Assembly (NCBI GenBank): GCA_024509875.1
Contig: JAMPIV010018956.1
Span: 124,001-188,000 of the forward strand
From: Oreohelix idahoensis
Lineage: Eukaryota > Mollusca > Gastropoda > Stylommatophora > Oreohelicidae
Reading direction: 5' to 3'
Length of the DNA stretch: 64,000 nt
Positions 23,622-38,157 of this stretch are shown here, piece after piece. How positions within the stretch are numbered: position 1 is the stretch's first letter; the number at the start of each line of letters is the position of its first letter. The position numbers and the translations under genes were made by a program. The notes under the pieces are model-generated. The model was not told where the DNA came from and did not search any database. It worked only from the letters and a program-made list of their open reading frames with translations.

Positions 23622-25205
23622 GAATATAAGTATATAAACCAATAAAACAGTATTGAATCAGTTCTACAAATAACGGTTCACATGAAACAAGGGACGTTTC
23701 GGGTTTTACCCTTCATCAGCCACAGTTACAAACAGGTGACAAGGACAAGAATTACATATAGGTACTACAAAAACATATGATGATGAGAAACATACACCAA
23801 ATGAGCAATACAAGCAAATGGAAAAAGTAAACACCCACAGTGATGAGCGAAAAAAGAACAATAATAATACAAGAAAATCGTAAAACCTGAAAGAAATACC
23901 GAAACAAGAAAGTAAATAATCAACGAAACAAAAAAAAGAATGAACGAAACTTCGGAACAAGTAAAAGTCACTTAGCTAGAACGGTAGATGCTTAGAACAG
24001 AACACTGAGGTACCTTGTCCAAGAAATCGTCTAAGGAAGTGACGTATAAGATAGCGACAATTTAAAAAGATACTAAAGGATATGAAATGAACAAAACAAA
24101 AACATAAGAAGATGGATAGAAAAAACAACGAATAAAGAAGAATGAAAAAGAGAGAAAAGCCACCAGAATTTATGCAAAATGATGTTGGACATTAAGGCCT
24201 TTTGGAGATAAACAGCCCATTTGAAAAATAAGACGATTCTCCAACGAAAAGTGAGTCCGGTCATCACCAACACATGAAAGGAGGGCAGTGACATGAATAT
24301 CAGAATTACCTTAATGGTCAGGTCTATTGAAATGAAGGGCCACCGGTAAATGTTTTCCATGATCGATGTCATTTAAATGCTCACAAAACCTGTCTGCCAA
24401 ATGTCTGCCAGTTTCACCAATATAGGTAATTGCAGATGATAGCATAAATCAGGTTTCTGGATTCACACGTGAAAGACTCGCTAATGACAGATTTTCCTTT
24501 TGGAAAAGTGACTGACTGAGTTTGGAGTACAAACAGACAGCTCTTACATACACAACGTTGGCACAGTTTAATACCAAAGTATGAAGGGCTAGTATGTCTC
24601 AAGCGACTGTGTACAACAATATCCCTAAAATTCCTATCCCTATGATATGCCACCAAAGGTGTATCACGAAACAACTCTCTGGTATCAGGATCAGAGTGGA
24701 GAATAGGCAGATGTCGAAACAGAATTCTCTTCATCGCCAGACAGTGAGGATGGAAAGTTAGAACCAGTTTGAGTCTGTCAGACTGGACAGAAGGTTTAGT
24801 AGTGAGTGCCATCTGACGAGTGACGCGTGTGATGCGATCAAGAGTATCAGATAAAACATGTTCTGGATAAAGATGTCGGAGAAAGAACTTGAGCTCGTTG
24901 ATGTAAATCATCATCATCGTGACATAACCGACGCAAGCGAAGAAGTTGAGAAAAGGGAATGGAATCTTTACAACTAAGAGGATGTGATGAAGTATAAAGA
25001 AGGAAACCATGAGCGTCAGTAGCCTTATAATAGGCAGAAGTTTTAAAACCAGTAAAGCTAATAGTCACAGTGATGTCAACGAAGTTCACTGAAGTCATAG
25101 AAATTTCAGAAGTGATTTTGATGGCAGGATTGAAATTACCAACAAAGTCAATAAATTGACGGAGGTCTACCTCAGACATGTCTGTAATACCAATATCATT
25201 ATCAA
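23622..25205 (-). mobile_element. Penelope-like element, 5'-truncated tandem copy
   Basis: A head-to-tail partial copy of the 20247-23615 element. Its 3' end repeats the AATATAAGTATATAAACC start and the 20.3-kb tail. It carries the GIY-YIG end in degraded form (about 24480-24400) and the RT C-terminal part with GYKTSAYYKATDAHGFLLYT-like sequence (25180-24850), then stops at about 25205 inside the RT. ~11 bases like TTTAATACTAA occur outside both elements (about 20230 and 25240), a possible target duplication for the tandem pair as one insertion. Confidence 0.82.
23676..23726 (-). ncRNA. Hammerhead ribozyme motif in Penelope-like element, copy 2
   Basis: On the minus strand the core is intact: CTGATGA (23719-23713), an A-GGGT-AAA-ACCC hairpin (stem II), GAAAC (23700-23696), a short stem III closed over ~7 bases with GT, then U at the cleavage position. 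Stem I forms between GTGG before CTGATGA and TCAT after the cleavage site, partly through G-U pairs. Short-stem-III type I hammerheads are established in Penelope-like elements. Here the motif lies in the repeated end, one copy per pLTR. Confidence 0.68.
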
Positions 25206-25932
25206 TATAATTTAAATACTAATTAAAATATAATTTAATACTAAGCAGCGAGTGGGCCTTTGATAAAGAATTAAATCTATTTACAAATTTTAATTAAACT
25301 TGCTTAATGTATACATAATGGAGATAGAGGCTGTTACTGCAGTAACTAGGTCAGTTATTGTGTCGCACTTTCATCCATGCTTTTAAAGGTTCAAAATGGA
25401 TGTCTGTTGCATGAATAGAAAACATTTATAGAGGCCTTGAATCTTCAGATACTTGTGTGAATCTACTGTACAAGTCATTCAAGTGTATGACATGGCAATA
25501 AGAGTGCTGACAGACTAGCTTGAAGTTCACCCATAGCTGTGACACTGGTCCTGCACAAGGGAGAGATACTGAGGACAGTTAATGATCATCTATTAGAAAA
25601 CAACACTGCAATAGATGAATCAACAAGGCTAAGATAGCTGGAATGTGGCACCAAACATAAGACTAGCAGGTATAACGTATGAGAGGATGCATCCGACATG
25701 TATACAGTCAGGATACTACAGTACAGTAAGCATTCATTACACTTCAGCATTTGCTGGGAGAGACCAGTGGGTTTGCCTGGATTGCAGTGATGTCAATCCT
25801 CAACTACAATCACATAATTATCAGGAAATTGTGCTTATGTGTTTGTTACTACATTTTGCTAACAAATTTTAACTAAACATATAAGACATGCAATTCATTA
25901 TTTATCTTTGCTCATTATTTTTATTATTACAG
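25206..25932. other. Intronic, nothing recognised
   Basis: AT-rich, no repeats noted. It ends in TTTTTATTATTACAG, a good acceptor for the finger exon. Confidence 0.5.
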
Positions 25933-28980
<3,048 letters not shown>

Positions 28981-28987
<7 letters not shown>

Positions 28988-29165
28988 GTGATAGTGCTGC
29001 TGCTACTTGCAGTGATTTAATCATTTGGTCTCACAAGATAATAGAGGAAGACAAATCCTACAAATGTGATATTTATGGTGTATCATTTATTGAGAAATAT
29101 AACCTACAACAACATAAATGAATACATACAGGAGAGAATCCTTACTGGTGTTATGTTTGTGATAC
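28981..29165 (+). pseudogene. Start of a second, decayed copy of the finger exon
   Basis: The sequence repeats the linker that precedes the first array: GTGAGTGATAG..GCTACTTGCAGTGATTTAA, then TCTCACAAGA.AATAGAGGAA, matching 26320-26460 almost base for base, followed by a finger with an in-frame TGA. The exon was therefore duplicated in tandem. The copy continues at 32018 after a retrotransposon insertion. Confidence 0.82.
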
Positions 29166-29195
29166 AAAATGTATTCAGTATATTGTTTGGTCCTT

Positions 29196-31455
29196 GATGC
29201 TGGCTGACAAAGCAATCAGTGACCAACATGTCTGGTGGCACCTTGTGGGGGCAACAACAAACTGTCTCTACTTTGGTCTTTGGTGCTGACTGACAAAGCA
29301 ATTAGTGACCAACATGTCTGGTGGTACCTTGTGGGGGCAACAACAAACTGTCTCTACTTTGGTCTTTGGTGCTGACTGACAAAGCAATCATTGACCAACA
29401 TGTCTAGGGGCACCTTGTGGGGGCAACAACAAACTGTCTCTACTTTGGTGCTGACTGACAAAGCAATCAGTGACCAACATGTCTGGGGGCACCTTGTGGG
29501 GGCAACAACAAACTGTCTTTACTTTGGTCTTTGGTGCTGACTGACAAAGCAATCAGTGACCAACATGTCTGGTGGCACCTTGGAGGGGCAACAACAAACT
29601 GTCTCTACTTTGGTCTTTGGTGCTGACTGACAAAGCAATCATTGACCAACATGTCTAAGGGCACCTTGTGGGGGCAACAACAAACTGTCTCTACTTTGGT
29701 GCTGACTGACAAAGCAATCAGTGACCAACATGTCTGGGGGCACATTGTGGGGGCAAGAACAAACTATCTCTACTTTGGTGCTGACTGACAAAGCAATCAG
29801 TGACCAACATGTCTGGTGGCACCTTGTGGGGGGCAACAACAAACTGTCTCTACTTTGGTCATTGGTGCCGACTGACAAAGCAATCAGTGACCAACATGTC
29901 TGGTGGCACCTTGTGGGGGCAACAACAAACTGTCTCTACTTTGGTGCTGACTGACAAAGCAATCAGTGACCAACATGTCTGGGGGCACCTTGTGGGGGCA
30001 AGAACAAACTATCTCTACTTTGGTGCTGACTGACAAAGCAATCAGTGACCAACATGTCTGGTGGCACCTTGTGGGGGGCAACAACAAACTGTCTCTACTT
30101 TGGTCCTTGGTGCTGACTGACAAAGCAATCAGTGACCAACATGTCTGGTGGCACCTTGTGGGGGCAACAACAAACTGTCTCTACTTTGGTCCTTGGTGCT
30201 GACTGACAAAGCAATCAGTGACCAACATGTCTGGTGGCACCTTGTGGGGGCAGCAACAAACTGTCTCTACTTTGGTGCTGACTGACAAAGCAATCAGTGA
30301 CCAACATGTCTGGGGGCACCTTGTGGGGGGCAACAACAAATTGTCTCTACTTTGGTCCTTGGTGCTGACTGACAAAGCAATCAGTGACCAACATGTCTGG
30401 GGGCACCTTGTGGGGGCAGCAACAAACTGTCTCTACTTTGGTGCTGACTGACAAAGCAATCAGTGACCAACATGTCTGGGGCACCTTGTGGGGGCAGCAA
30501 CAAACTGTCTCTACTTTGGTGCTGACTGACAAAGCAATCAGTGACCAACATGTCTGGGGGCACCTTGTGGGGGCAGCAACAAACTGTCTCTACTTTGGTG
30601 CTGACTGACAAAGCAATCAGTGACCAACATGTCTGGTGGCACCTTGTGGGGGCAACAACAGAATGTCTCTACTTTGGTCCTTGGTGCTGACTGACAAAGC
30701 AATCAGTGACCAACATGTCTGGGGGCACCTTGTGGGGGAAACAACAAACTGTCTCTACTTTGGTCCTTGGTGCTGACTGACAAAGCAATCAGTGACCAAC
30801 ATGTCTGGGGGCACCTTGTGGGGGCAACAACAAACTGTCTCTACTTTGGTCCTTGGTGCTGACTGACAAAGCAATCAGTGACCAACATGTCTGGGGGCAC
30901 CTTGTGGGGGCAACAACATACTGTCTGTCTGTACTTTGGTCCTTGGTGCTGACTGACAAAGCAATCAGTGACCAACATGTCTGGGGGCACCTTGTGGGGG
31001 CAACAACAAACTGTCTCTACTTTGGTCCTTGGTGCGGACTGACAAAGCAATCAGTGACCAACATGTCTGGGGGCACCTTGTGGGGGCAACAACATACTGT
31101 CTGTCTGTACTTTGGTCCTTGGTGCTGACTGACAAAGCAATCAGTGACCAACATGTCTGGGGGCACCTTGTGGGGCCCAACAACAAACTGTCTACTTTGG
31201 TCCTTGGTGCTGACTGACAAAGCAATCAGTGACCAACATGTCTGGGGGCACCTTGTGGGGGCAGCAACATACTGTCTGTCTGTACTTTGGTCCTTGGTGC
31301 TGACTGACAAAGCAATCAGTGACCAACATGTCTGGGGGCACCTTGTGGGGCCCAACAACAAACTGTCTCTACTTTGGTCCTTGGTGCTGACTGACAAAAC
31401 AATCAGTGACCAACATGTCTGGGGGCACCTTGTGGGGCCCAGCAACAAACTGTCT
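29196..31455. repeat. ~84-bp minisatellite, 27 copies, from a retrotransposon 3' end
   Basis: Each unit holds GACTGACAAAGCAATCAGTG, ACCAACATGTCTGGGGGCAC, CTTGTGGGGGCAACAACAAA, CTGTCTCTACTTTGGT. Two length classes exist: with CC(T)TTGGT before GCTGACTG (~87 bp) and without (~79 bp). Units align to the 3' end of family B in antisense (compare 54662-54750: ATCAAAGCAGTCAGTGGCCA, CTTGTAGGGCAACAACAAAT, CCACTTTGCTC). A subset near 30900-31300 has extra GTCT steps and GGGGCCC variants. All ORFs across it are repeat artefacts. Confidence 0.95.
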
Positions 31456-31679
31456 CTACTTTGCTCGGTCAACAGCCATTCTTCATATGGTGCCCCAGCT
31501 CTGGTTTATGCTTAGTGTTTCAGCCTCCACAGTTCTCTGTCTGGTGGCTTTTGGCAGTCCTTGTTTTCACTTTCTGTCTGGAGTCTATAGCATGGTAGTT
31601 CTGGTGATGATGTCTGAGGATGTTGCCCACCCAGTCCCAGCATCTACCCATTACATTAGTGCACATGTCTTCTTGGTGG

Positions 31680-31995
31680 CTCCACATTAGCAGTTTTTGG
31701 TTGATGATGGTGTTCTTGGTTGGTGATGATGTTCTTGGTGGCTCCACATTAGCAGTTCTTGGTTGGTGATGATGTTCTTGTTGGCTCCACATTAGCAGTT
31801 CTTGGTTGGTGATGATGTTCTTGGTGGCTCCACATTAGCAGTTCTTGGTTGGTGATGATGTTCTTGGTGGCTCCACATTAGCAGTTCTTGGTTGGTGATG
31901 ATGTTCTTGGTGGCTCCACATTAGCAGTTCTTGGTTGGTGATGATATTCTTGGTGGCTCCACATTAACAGTTCTTGGTTGGTGATGATGTTCAGC
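31680..31995. repeat. ~43-bp minisatellite, seven copies, from the same retrotransposon
   Basis: The unit is TGGCTCCACATTAGCAGTTC, TTGGTTGGTGATGATGTTCT, TGG. It corresponds to the antisense of the TITNQDLLTRSKQ stretch of family B (compare 54955-54990). It is an independent expansion within the same inserted fragment. Confidence 0.92.
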
Positions 31996-32017
31996 CAGAA
32001 AATTTGAGATATTTTCC

Positions 32018-32750
<733 letters not shown>

Positions 32751-33878
32751 CGACAGTCCAGGGCCTAGAGGCGAATGAATAAGGTGGGAAACCATATCCA
32801 AGAATGTAGAATACAGATCTTTATTTCAGGAGATCAATGGGAACATATCACCCACCTTATTAGATGGAAAAAGAGACTAATGAACATATTTCAGATGCAA
32901 TGCAGTCATAGAGGAATGGGAAACTGGGGCTACTTGATGACAGCCTGGATGAGAGGTGCTGGGTCGGTCAGAGAGATCTGGTCTTGTCTTGTTAATTTAT
33001 GTTTTATGATTAGTAAACATGGTGGAGTAGATAGTATGCTATGACATAGCCTAATTTTGTGGTTTCAGAGTTTCTTTGTCTGGCACTGTGCTAGTGCCAG
33101 ATGCTCTGAAGAAATCCAACGGTGGATGACTAAGAAGCCTATTATTTTACCTCAGCAACTGTGAGGAGTAGCCTATTATTTTACCTCAGCAACTGTGAGG
33201 AGTAGCCTATCATTTTACCTCAGCAACTGTGAGGAGTGGGCCAAGTGAAAATCTTGACTACATCGACACAGGCCAGTTAAGTATTGAAGACCTGGCCTGC
33301 TGCTGATTCATCAACATCCATAATTAAATTTAAAACCACTGTATACAACAAACTTTGCCCCAGTTACCCTGTTAAAAAACCAATGAACATTAATAACAAG
33401 GACTGGATATGATGATACCATCACGACCCATCATCCAGTACTAGTTTTCCCAAAGACTCTGTAGTTAGTATCCATATTAGCAAATTTCACTTATATATCT
33501 ATGTACAAACTTTTCATGTGATTATTCAATTATATGCTCTTTGATTGATATAAATTCATCTTGATTCACACATCCTGACCATAAGAAAACTTGGCTCAGA
33601 ACTAAATAAATTTTTTTTTTTAATTTTAAATTTTGAATTTCAACACAGTGTTAATTTACTTGATCATAGAGCTTATTATTAGACCTAGTGTTTATATGTG
33701 TGTGTCTGTGTACTTAATTACCTGCACACCACATTTCAGTACCCTAGACATTGAACGTAGCTAACATACATAATAGCAGAATAAGTCTGTTTGAGGTCAT
33801 AGGTGGTAGCAGAAAGGTATCCTGTAAAACTCACATAAACTTTATCTTCAGGGACCTTCACAGCTGACCTCATTCAGT
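32751..33878. other. No gene; contains a ~40-bp triplicate
   Basis: The frame at 32775-33044 has no recognisable domain. At 33139-33240 a ~40-bp unit (AGCCTATTATTTTACCTCAG + CAACTGTGAGGAGT) is repeated three times. The rest is AT-rich and anonymous. Confidence 0.55.
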
Positions 33879-33881
33879 ACA

Positions 33882-34307
33882 CTATGTAACATAGCAACCA
33901 CACTTAATAACATCAAAACCACCACATGCAGCTACGCCTGGCCAGTAGAAGTTCACCGATGCTCTTTGACAGGTGGCACCAATTTTCTCATGTCCACCGT
34001 CTGATACAACATGTGATCTTTTCATCACCATTTCCCTATATGAAGTTGGAAGTACTAGCTGTCCATGACCAGTGGATCCAGTTCCAGCCTTCCTATACGT
34101 TAACTTGTTCTTCATATAAAATTCTCCTTTGTTTGGAGGGGTATGGCTTTTCGGGAGTTTTCTGAAACACGGCTTTAGTGACCTATCCTCAGCCTGTGCC
34201 TTCCTCATCTCCTCTGGGTGAGTATTTATTGGGTTATCTTCCTCCTTCCTTGACTGTGACCTGGTCTGTACTGCTGCCATAATCACTGGTCTTTTGGGGC
34301 TTCCCAA
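33882..34307 (-). pseudogene. Integrase N-terminal (HHCC) domain of Gmr1-like element
   Basis: The frame reads VQTRSQSRKEE, then PEEMRKAQAEDRSLKPC, GEFYMKNKLTYRK, and the zinc-binding block LPTSYREMVMKRSHVVSDGG followed by HEKIGATCQRASVNFYWPGV. The two His ligands and the FYWPG landmark are clear. The CC pair that should follow is garbled (KCGCY) and the sequence ends at once, before the DDE core. Confidence 0.75.
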
Positions 34308-34745
34308 AACACATATCTACACCCCAGTATCAGAGGGTAGATTGGTTCATTTATCACTGCTGCTCTAATCACTCTTTCCACATAGCAAGTTTTTACATTT
34401 ATTCTTGCAATGGGAAGTGTCATGGTTGCTACGTCCTTAGTTGCCCCTTGTATCTCCACTGTTTCTGTGGTATATTGATATGGGTGCACTAGGTTAGAAT
34501 TCACGACTGAGTCAAAATCCAATCCAGTATCATAAAGGTACTTAATGGTGGCCCCATTGCATACTACTTCTTCACATACAGGGGGATGATGAGGTTCCTG
34601 CTGTCCAGTAGGTTGTTCCTTCTTTCCCTTGTGTCCTGTTTTAAGGCATGCAGCGAAATATGGAGGGCTTTTCTTCCTACAGTCTTTTGTATTATGGTTA
34701 TTTAACCTACAATTTTTACACCATTTTCCTTCACGTCTGTAGGGT
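34283..34745 (-). pseudogene. Zinc knuckle and protease of Gmr1-like element
   Basis: From 34745 down: REGKWCKNCRLNNHNTKDC, a CCHC knuckle (C-x2-C-x4-H-x4-C). About 50 residues later is LYDTGLDFDSVVNSNLV with the retropepsin DTG active site. The frame then continues TETVEIQGATKDVATM.LPIARI to PLILGCRYVF, the usual retropepsin C-terminal ILG-type segment. The frame changes just before the integrase part. Confidence 0.75.
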
Positions 34746-35155
34746 TTCTTTTCATTTACTTGAGGGTTTCTTTCTCTAGGATCAAATCTTGGCCTATCAT
34801 AACTTTGTTTAAATCTATTTGGTTGATCCCTATTGTCAAACTTATTTTGGTTTTGTGGGTTTTTTTTAATTCTCTGTTTGTTTCTTTTTAACTTCAGCTA
34901 CTTCTGACTGGGCTGCCTGATATCTCTCAGCCACATTGAGAACCTCCCCAACCTCTCTGCACCTTGTTCCATGAGAAATTTTCTTAAGTCTGCAGCCATG
35001 GACTCTCATAACTGCTCCATCATAATCATTTCCTTCAGGTCTTGGGTTTTCCCCAGAGCAGTCCATTTCTCCAAATAGGTCTCTAGTCTTGCAGAGAGAT
35101 GGTGGCAGGTTTCTCCAGACAGCAGCTTACTATTTCTAAATTTCTTTCTGTAAAA

Positions 35156-35965
35156 TTAAGCATTCTTCTCATACCTAATTAATAATGCTTGTTTTATGAG
35201 GTCATAGTTTTCTTTATCTTCTCTGCTTAACTTGGAGAAGACTTCATAAGAGGTTCCCCTAAGCCCTTGGGATAGTTTTAAACTCCATTTCTCTTTTTCT
35301 AGCCCGTAGTTAGTAGCTAGCCACTCATATCTATTTAGAAAGGACTCTATGTCATCCTCTTTCTCTACAAAAGGATCCAAGTGAAAATTCATGGCTGAAT
35401 TAGAGGCACCCTGACTTACACTAGTGTCAGAGGTAGTTGGGCTGTTTCCATTTTCTGGAATATGTCCTTGCAGTTCCATTTCTTTTAGTTTTAATTCATG
35501 CTCTCTTTGTAGTCTCCTTTCCTCTGCCTCCATCTGCAATCTCTTTTCTTCTTTTTCAGCCTCCATCTGCAATCTCTTTTCTTCTTTTTCAGCCTCCATT
35601 TGCAATCTTTTTTCTTCTTTTTCAGCCTCCATCTGCAATCTTTTTGCCTCAGCCTCTCTATCAGCCTCTAATTTCCTAGCCTCCCTATTAGCTTCTAATT
35701 TCCTAGCCTCCCTATCAGCTTCTAATTTCCTATCCTCCCTATCAGCTTCTAATTTCCTAGCCTCCCTATCAGCTTCTTATTGTAATCTTTTAGCTTCATT
35801 ATCTGCCTGTAATTTCCTTTCTGCTTCTAACCTCCTATCTTCCCTATCCCATTCTATAAATTTATCACATTCAGAAGTTACATATTGAATCAGAGTGTCC
35901 CCACTCATGCCAAGATATTTTGCCGTCTGCACTGTAACAGATCTAAATTTGGCCAAGTCTGCCAT
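35156..35965 (-). pseudogene. Gag with coiled coil and SCAN-like capsid domain
   Basis: Start ATG at 35965 (MADLAKFRSVTVQTAKYLGM). A long charged helix follows with two expansions: five or so 27-bp units (EADREARKL-type) and four 33-bp units encoding EKEEKRLQMEA. Then HELKLKEMELQG and the capsid-like domain (residues ~205-270): DPFVEKEDDIESFLNRYEWL, EKEKWSLKLSQGLRG, YDLIKQALLIRYE, strongly SCAN-like. SCAN domains of vertebrate zinc-finger proteins are known to derive from Gmr1-type Gag. One in-frame TAA (35777) interrupts the coiled coil and another stop ends the frame at 35156; similarity (FYRKKFRNSKL..) continues beyond it. Confidence 0.8.
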
Positions 35966-36151
35966 TCTTTCACTCTTTATACAAATTATCAACACTTGTT
36001 ATAATTTAACCAATACTAACTTAATTAATGCTAGGCAATGACAGCTCATCCAATTCACCACAATTTGTTTAGTTTTATTAAATTATTTACTCCCTACAAT
36101 GGGAGTACCCTGGGGCTATGGTGGAACAAAATCCCGTCTTGGCTTCCAATA

Positions 36152-37735
36152 TGTGATAAGAGGATTTGATGTTACTAAAAGAAGGGCTATCCTGGGCAAA
36201 TAGATGTATCAGATGATACCAGGATAGTGCCAGATAAGAGACTGGTCTTATAAGAAATACTCCCTTCTCTGAAAAGAGTAAGGGTGTATAGACAATCAAG
36301 GTGAGGTCAGACTATGTAAGTTCCCAGAGTAAGTACTGATGATGATGATTAAGCTCTCTGGATCCCTAACGGTCACCCCTAATGATACGTTTACTACCAT
36401 CAGTTTGGTGTAATCACTCTTCTTCACTGTTGATTCAAAGCCAATGTCCATCATTCGGGTTTTGTCTGCCATACAATAACCATGGTGTGTACAATCTAGC
36501 ATTGTGACCTTTTGATTACTTCGTTCTAACATCCCCTACAGGATTTCATATAATAATTGAGCATAGTGTCACTCCTAAAGCCAATACTAATTTATTTACA
36601 CTGCACTCGCAGTCGCAAATTTGTAAGGCCAATGCCAAACATTTTTACACATTTTTTTTTGTTTCACTTCCCAATAAATCTGCTTCAGGCACATTCCTAC
36701 TCAGGTCATTGTGGCACAAACTCTCTCCCAAATGGCAGTATCGAAATCAAATATGGCGCATACGGCCTGTTTCTTAGGTTAATGAAATATACAAATCATA
36801 TCTGCCTTACCCTCAAGTAAAGAAATAATCACACACACAAGCTTGACTAGCAGTAAAAAGGTTTCTTTAGCACTGCTTTTTCGTCCAGATGGCAAAGGCT
36901 TGGTCATGAAGTCTTCCTGCTGATGTCAGCTTGGCGTGGATTTTTAAAATCAAATGGTGGAATTTACTAGAAGATGTTAATTGTTATCACCCTACCCCCC
37001 AACAACAACAACAGCCAATCAGAAGCCGAGTAAAAAAAAATCAACTATTTTCTGAAACTAAAACTGAAGCGATTTTAAGCATGAGTGTTCAATTCGACAA
37101 AATTTTATTATTAAATATCTTTGTTATTAGTGAACCGATTTTAATTATCAAAACTGATAATTAAACAGCCCATTGCCCTCTATCGTTCTATATATTTGTC
37201 TTTACTTATTCCTTTGCACTTTCATCTGGATAATTTTTAAGTAATTAAATGTGACCTTGCCCTGATGTGAAAATATCACAAAATTAATTTTTACTAAGTT
37301 AAGATAATTTATTTATGAGAGAATCTTTAGGTGTAAGTGTTAAGCAATATTAGCGCTACCATTCGAGATATCCCTTTCCTTGTTATTATCTTTAGTTATG
37401 GAGAAATAAATTATCTAAGTTTGGTCAAAAACACAGAATAGGCCTGATTGCCACTTTAACCAAAATTTTCTTGTCTCTACAAAAAGGAGGTAACAATTTG
37501 ATTGGTTGTTAATTTGTAATACGTGCTTCGATAAATATTGGGGTGGGTGTGTAAGGATGGTAACTTTTTACTTGTTTCTTAGAAAATTCAAATACTCTAG
37601 TTAAATTGTTGGCGTGAAATTTGACTGGGCCTACAGAGAAATCACAAACACTGTAGTTATTTATAGATTTTAGAAATATGTTAGTTTTGAAGCGGGGAAT
37701 TTGAGCGTGTGGTGACCCAGATTCACTTCACTACA
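36152..37735 (-). repeat. 5' LTR of the Gmr1-like element
   Basis: On the minus strand it runs TGTAGTGAAGTG...CTTATCACA (TG...CA), 1,584 bp. It is defined by inverted comparison with the solo LTR 50237-52507, to which it aligns over its length except ~690 bp present only in the solo copy. The small ORF 37709-38038 takes its first nine codons from this LTR. Confidence 0.82.
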
Positions 37736-38157
37736 GCAGAGAAGGAAACTGTTGTGAACATTTACAAGCGTCTATGTGATGTGTATGGAAGTTTTGCAGT
37801 CGACAGGAGTACAGTCAGTCATTGGGTTCAGAGAATCAAAGAATCAGGAAGTGGAGATACGGAGCTGCTTGATCGGCCGCGCTGTGGACGTCCTGCCACA
37901 GCACCCAACGCAGAAATGTTGAAATGCGCTGATGGCATTATTCTTACTGATAGGCGAATCACTACTCAACAATTGGCCTTACAGCTGTCATTCAGCATTG
38001 GTAGTGCAAATGCAGTTATAAAAACTCGGATTTTCTAAGGTTTGCGCAAGATGGGTTCCTCGAAGTCTCACAAATGACCACCGATTGCAAAGGAAAGCAA
38101 TTTCTTCTGAATTGTTGGAGCGTTTCAATGCTGATAGAGAGAAACTTTTTGGCTAAG
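37736..38157 (+). pseudogene. Mariner transposase, N-terminal part (split gene)
   Basis: Encodes the DNA-binding half: KETVVNIYKRLCDVYGSFAV, STVSHWVQRIKESGSG, LLDRPRCGRPATAP, then ILTDRRITTQQLALQLSFSI and, after a frame change at ~38035, ARWVPRSLTNDHRLQRKAIS and ERFNADREKL. This is the paired HTH and linker (WVPR.LT) of mariner transposases. It stops at 38152-38157, where LTR element A begins after CTAAG. The DDE half resumes at 52517. Its own 5' end is replaced by the Gmr1-like LTR. Confidence 0.82.

Larger units (their letters stand above)
29166..32017 (-). mobile_element. Family B non-LTR fragment inserted in a zinc finger, hugely expanded
   Basis: On the minus strand from 32017: LPKE..FLAEHH (the RKIHRIFWPNTI block of family B), an amplified NQELLMWSHQE block, QEDMCTNVMGRCWDWVGNIL, a KRGRPKTTWRR-equivalent, then the 3' end amplified 27-fold. 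It interrupts a finger: reading stops after ..GATACAAAATGTATTCAG and resumes with CAG AGT AGT GGT CTA CAA in the normal finger pattern. Flanks AAATGTATTCAG / AAATTACTCAG look like an aged target duplication. Original insert perhaps 0.5-0.6 kb; now 2.85 kb. Confidence 0.8.
33879..37735 (-). mobile_element. Truncated Gmr1-like Ty3/Gypsy element (LTR-gag-PR-IN...)
   Basis: Minus-strand order: LTR (37735-36152), primer-binding region next to it (TGGAAGCCAAGAC read from 36148 down), Gag (35965 on), zinc knuckle, protease, integrase N-terminus, then abrupt loss near 33879 with no second LTR. RT and RNase H are not between protease and integrase. That order, plus a SCAN-like Gag, is the hallmark of Gmr1-type Gypsy elements, in which integrase precedes RT; RT would have been in the lost part. 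An internal deletion of a conventional Gypsy is the alternative. A solo LTR of the same family is at 50237-52507. Confidence 0.7.

Noticed and set aside
29104..31792. Many ORFs on both strands with repeats such as SDQHVWGHLVG and TRCPQTCWSLIALSVSTK
   Set aside because: The minisatellite derived from a LINE 3' end gives periodic open frames in several frames; no start or splice context, no independent coding signal.
35424..35888. + strand frame with repeated SASNFLASL and SFSASICNLF, looking like a Ser-rich repeat protein
   Set aside because: Antisense shadow of the Gag coiled-coil repeats, which are recognisable on the minus strand.
37709..37735. Start codon and first nine residues (VTQIHFTT) of the mariner-like ORF
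   Set aside because: These bases belong to the LTR of the neighbouring Gmr1-like element; the same sequence occurs at the start of solo LTR D, so it is not the native mariner N-terminus.
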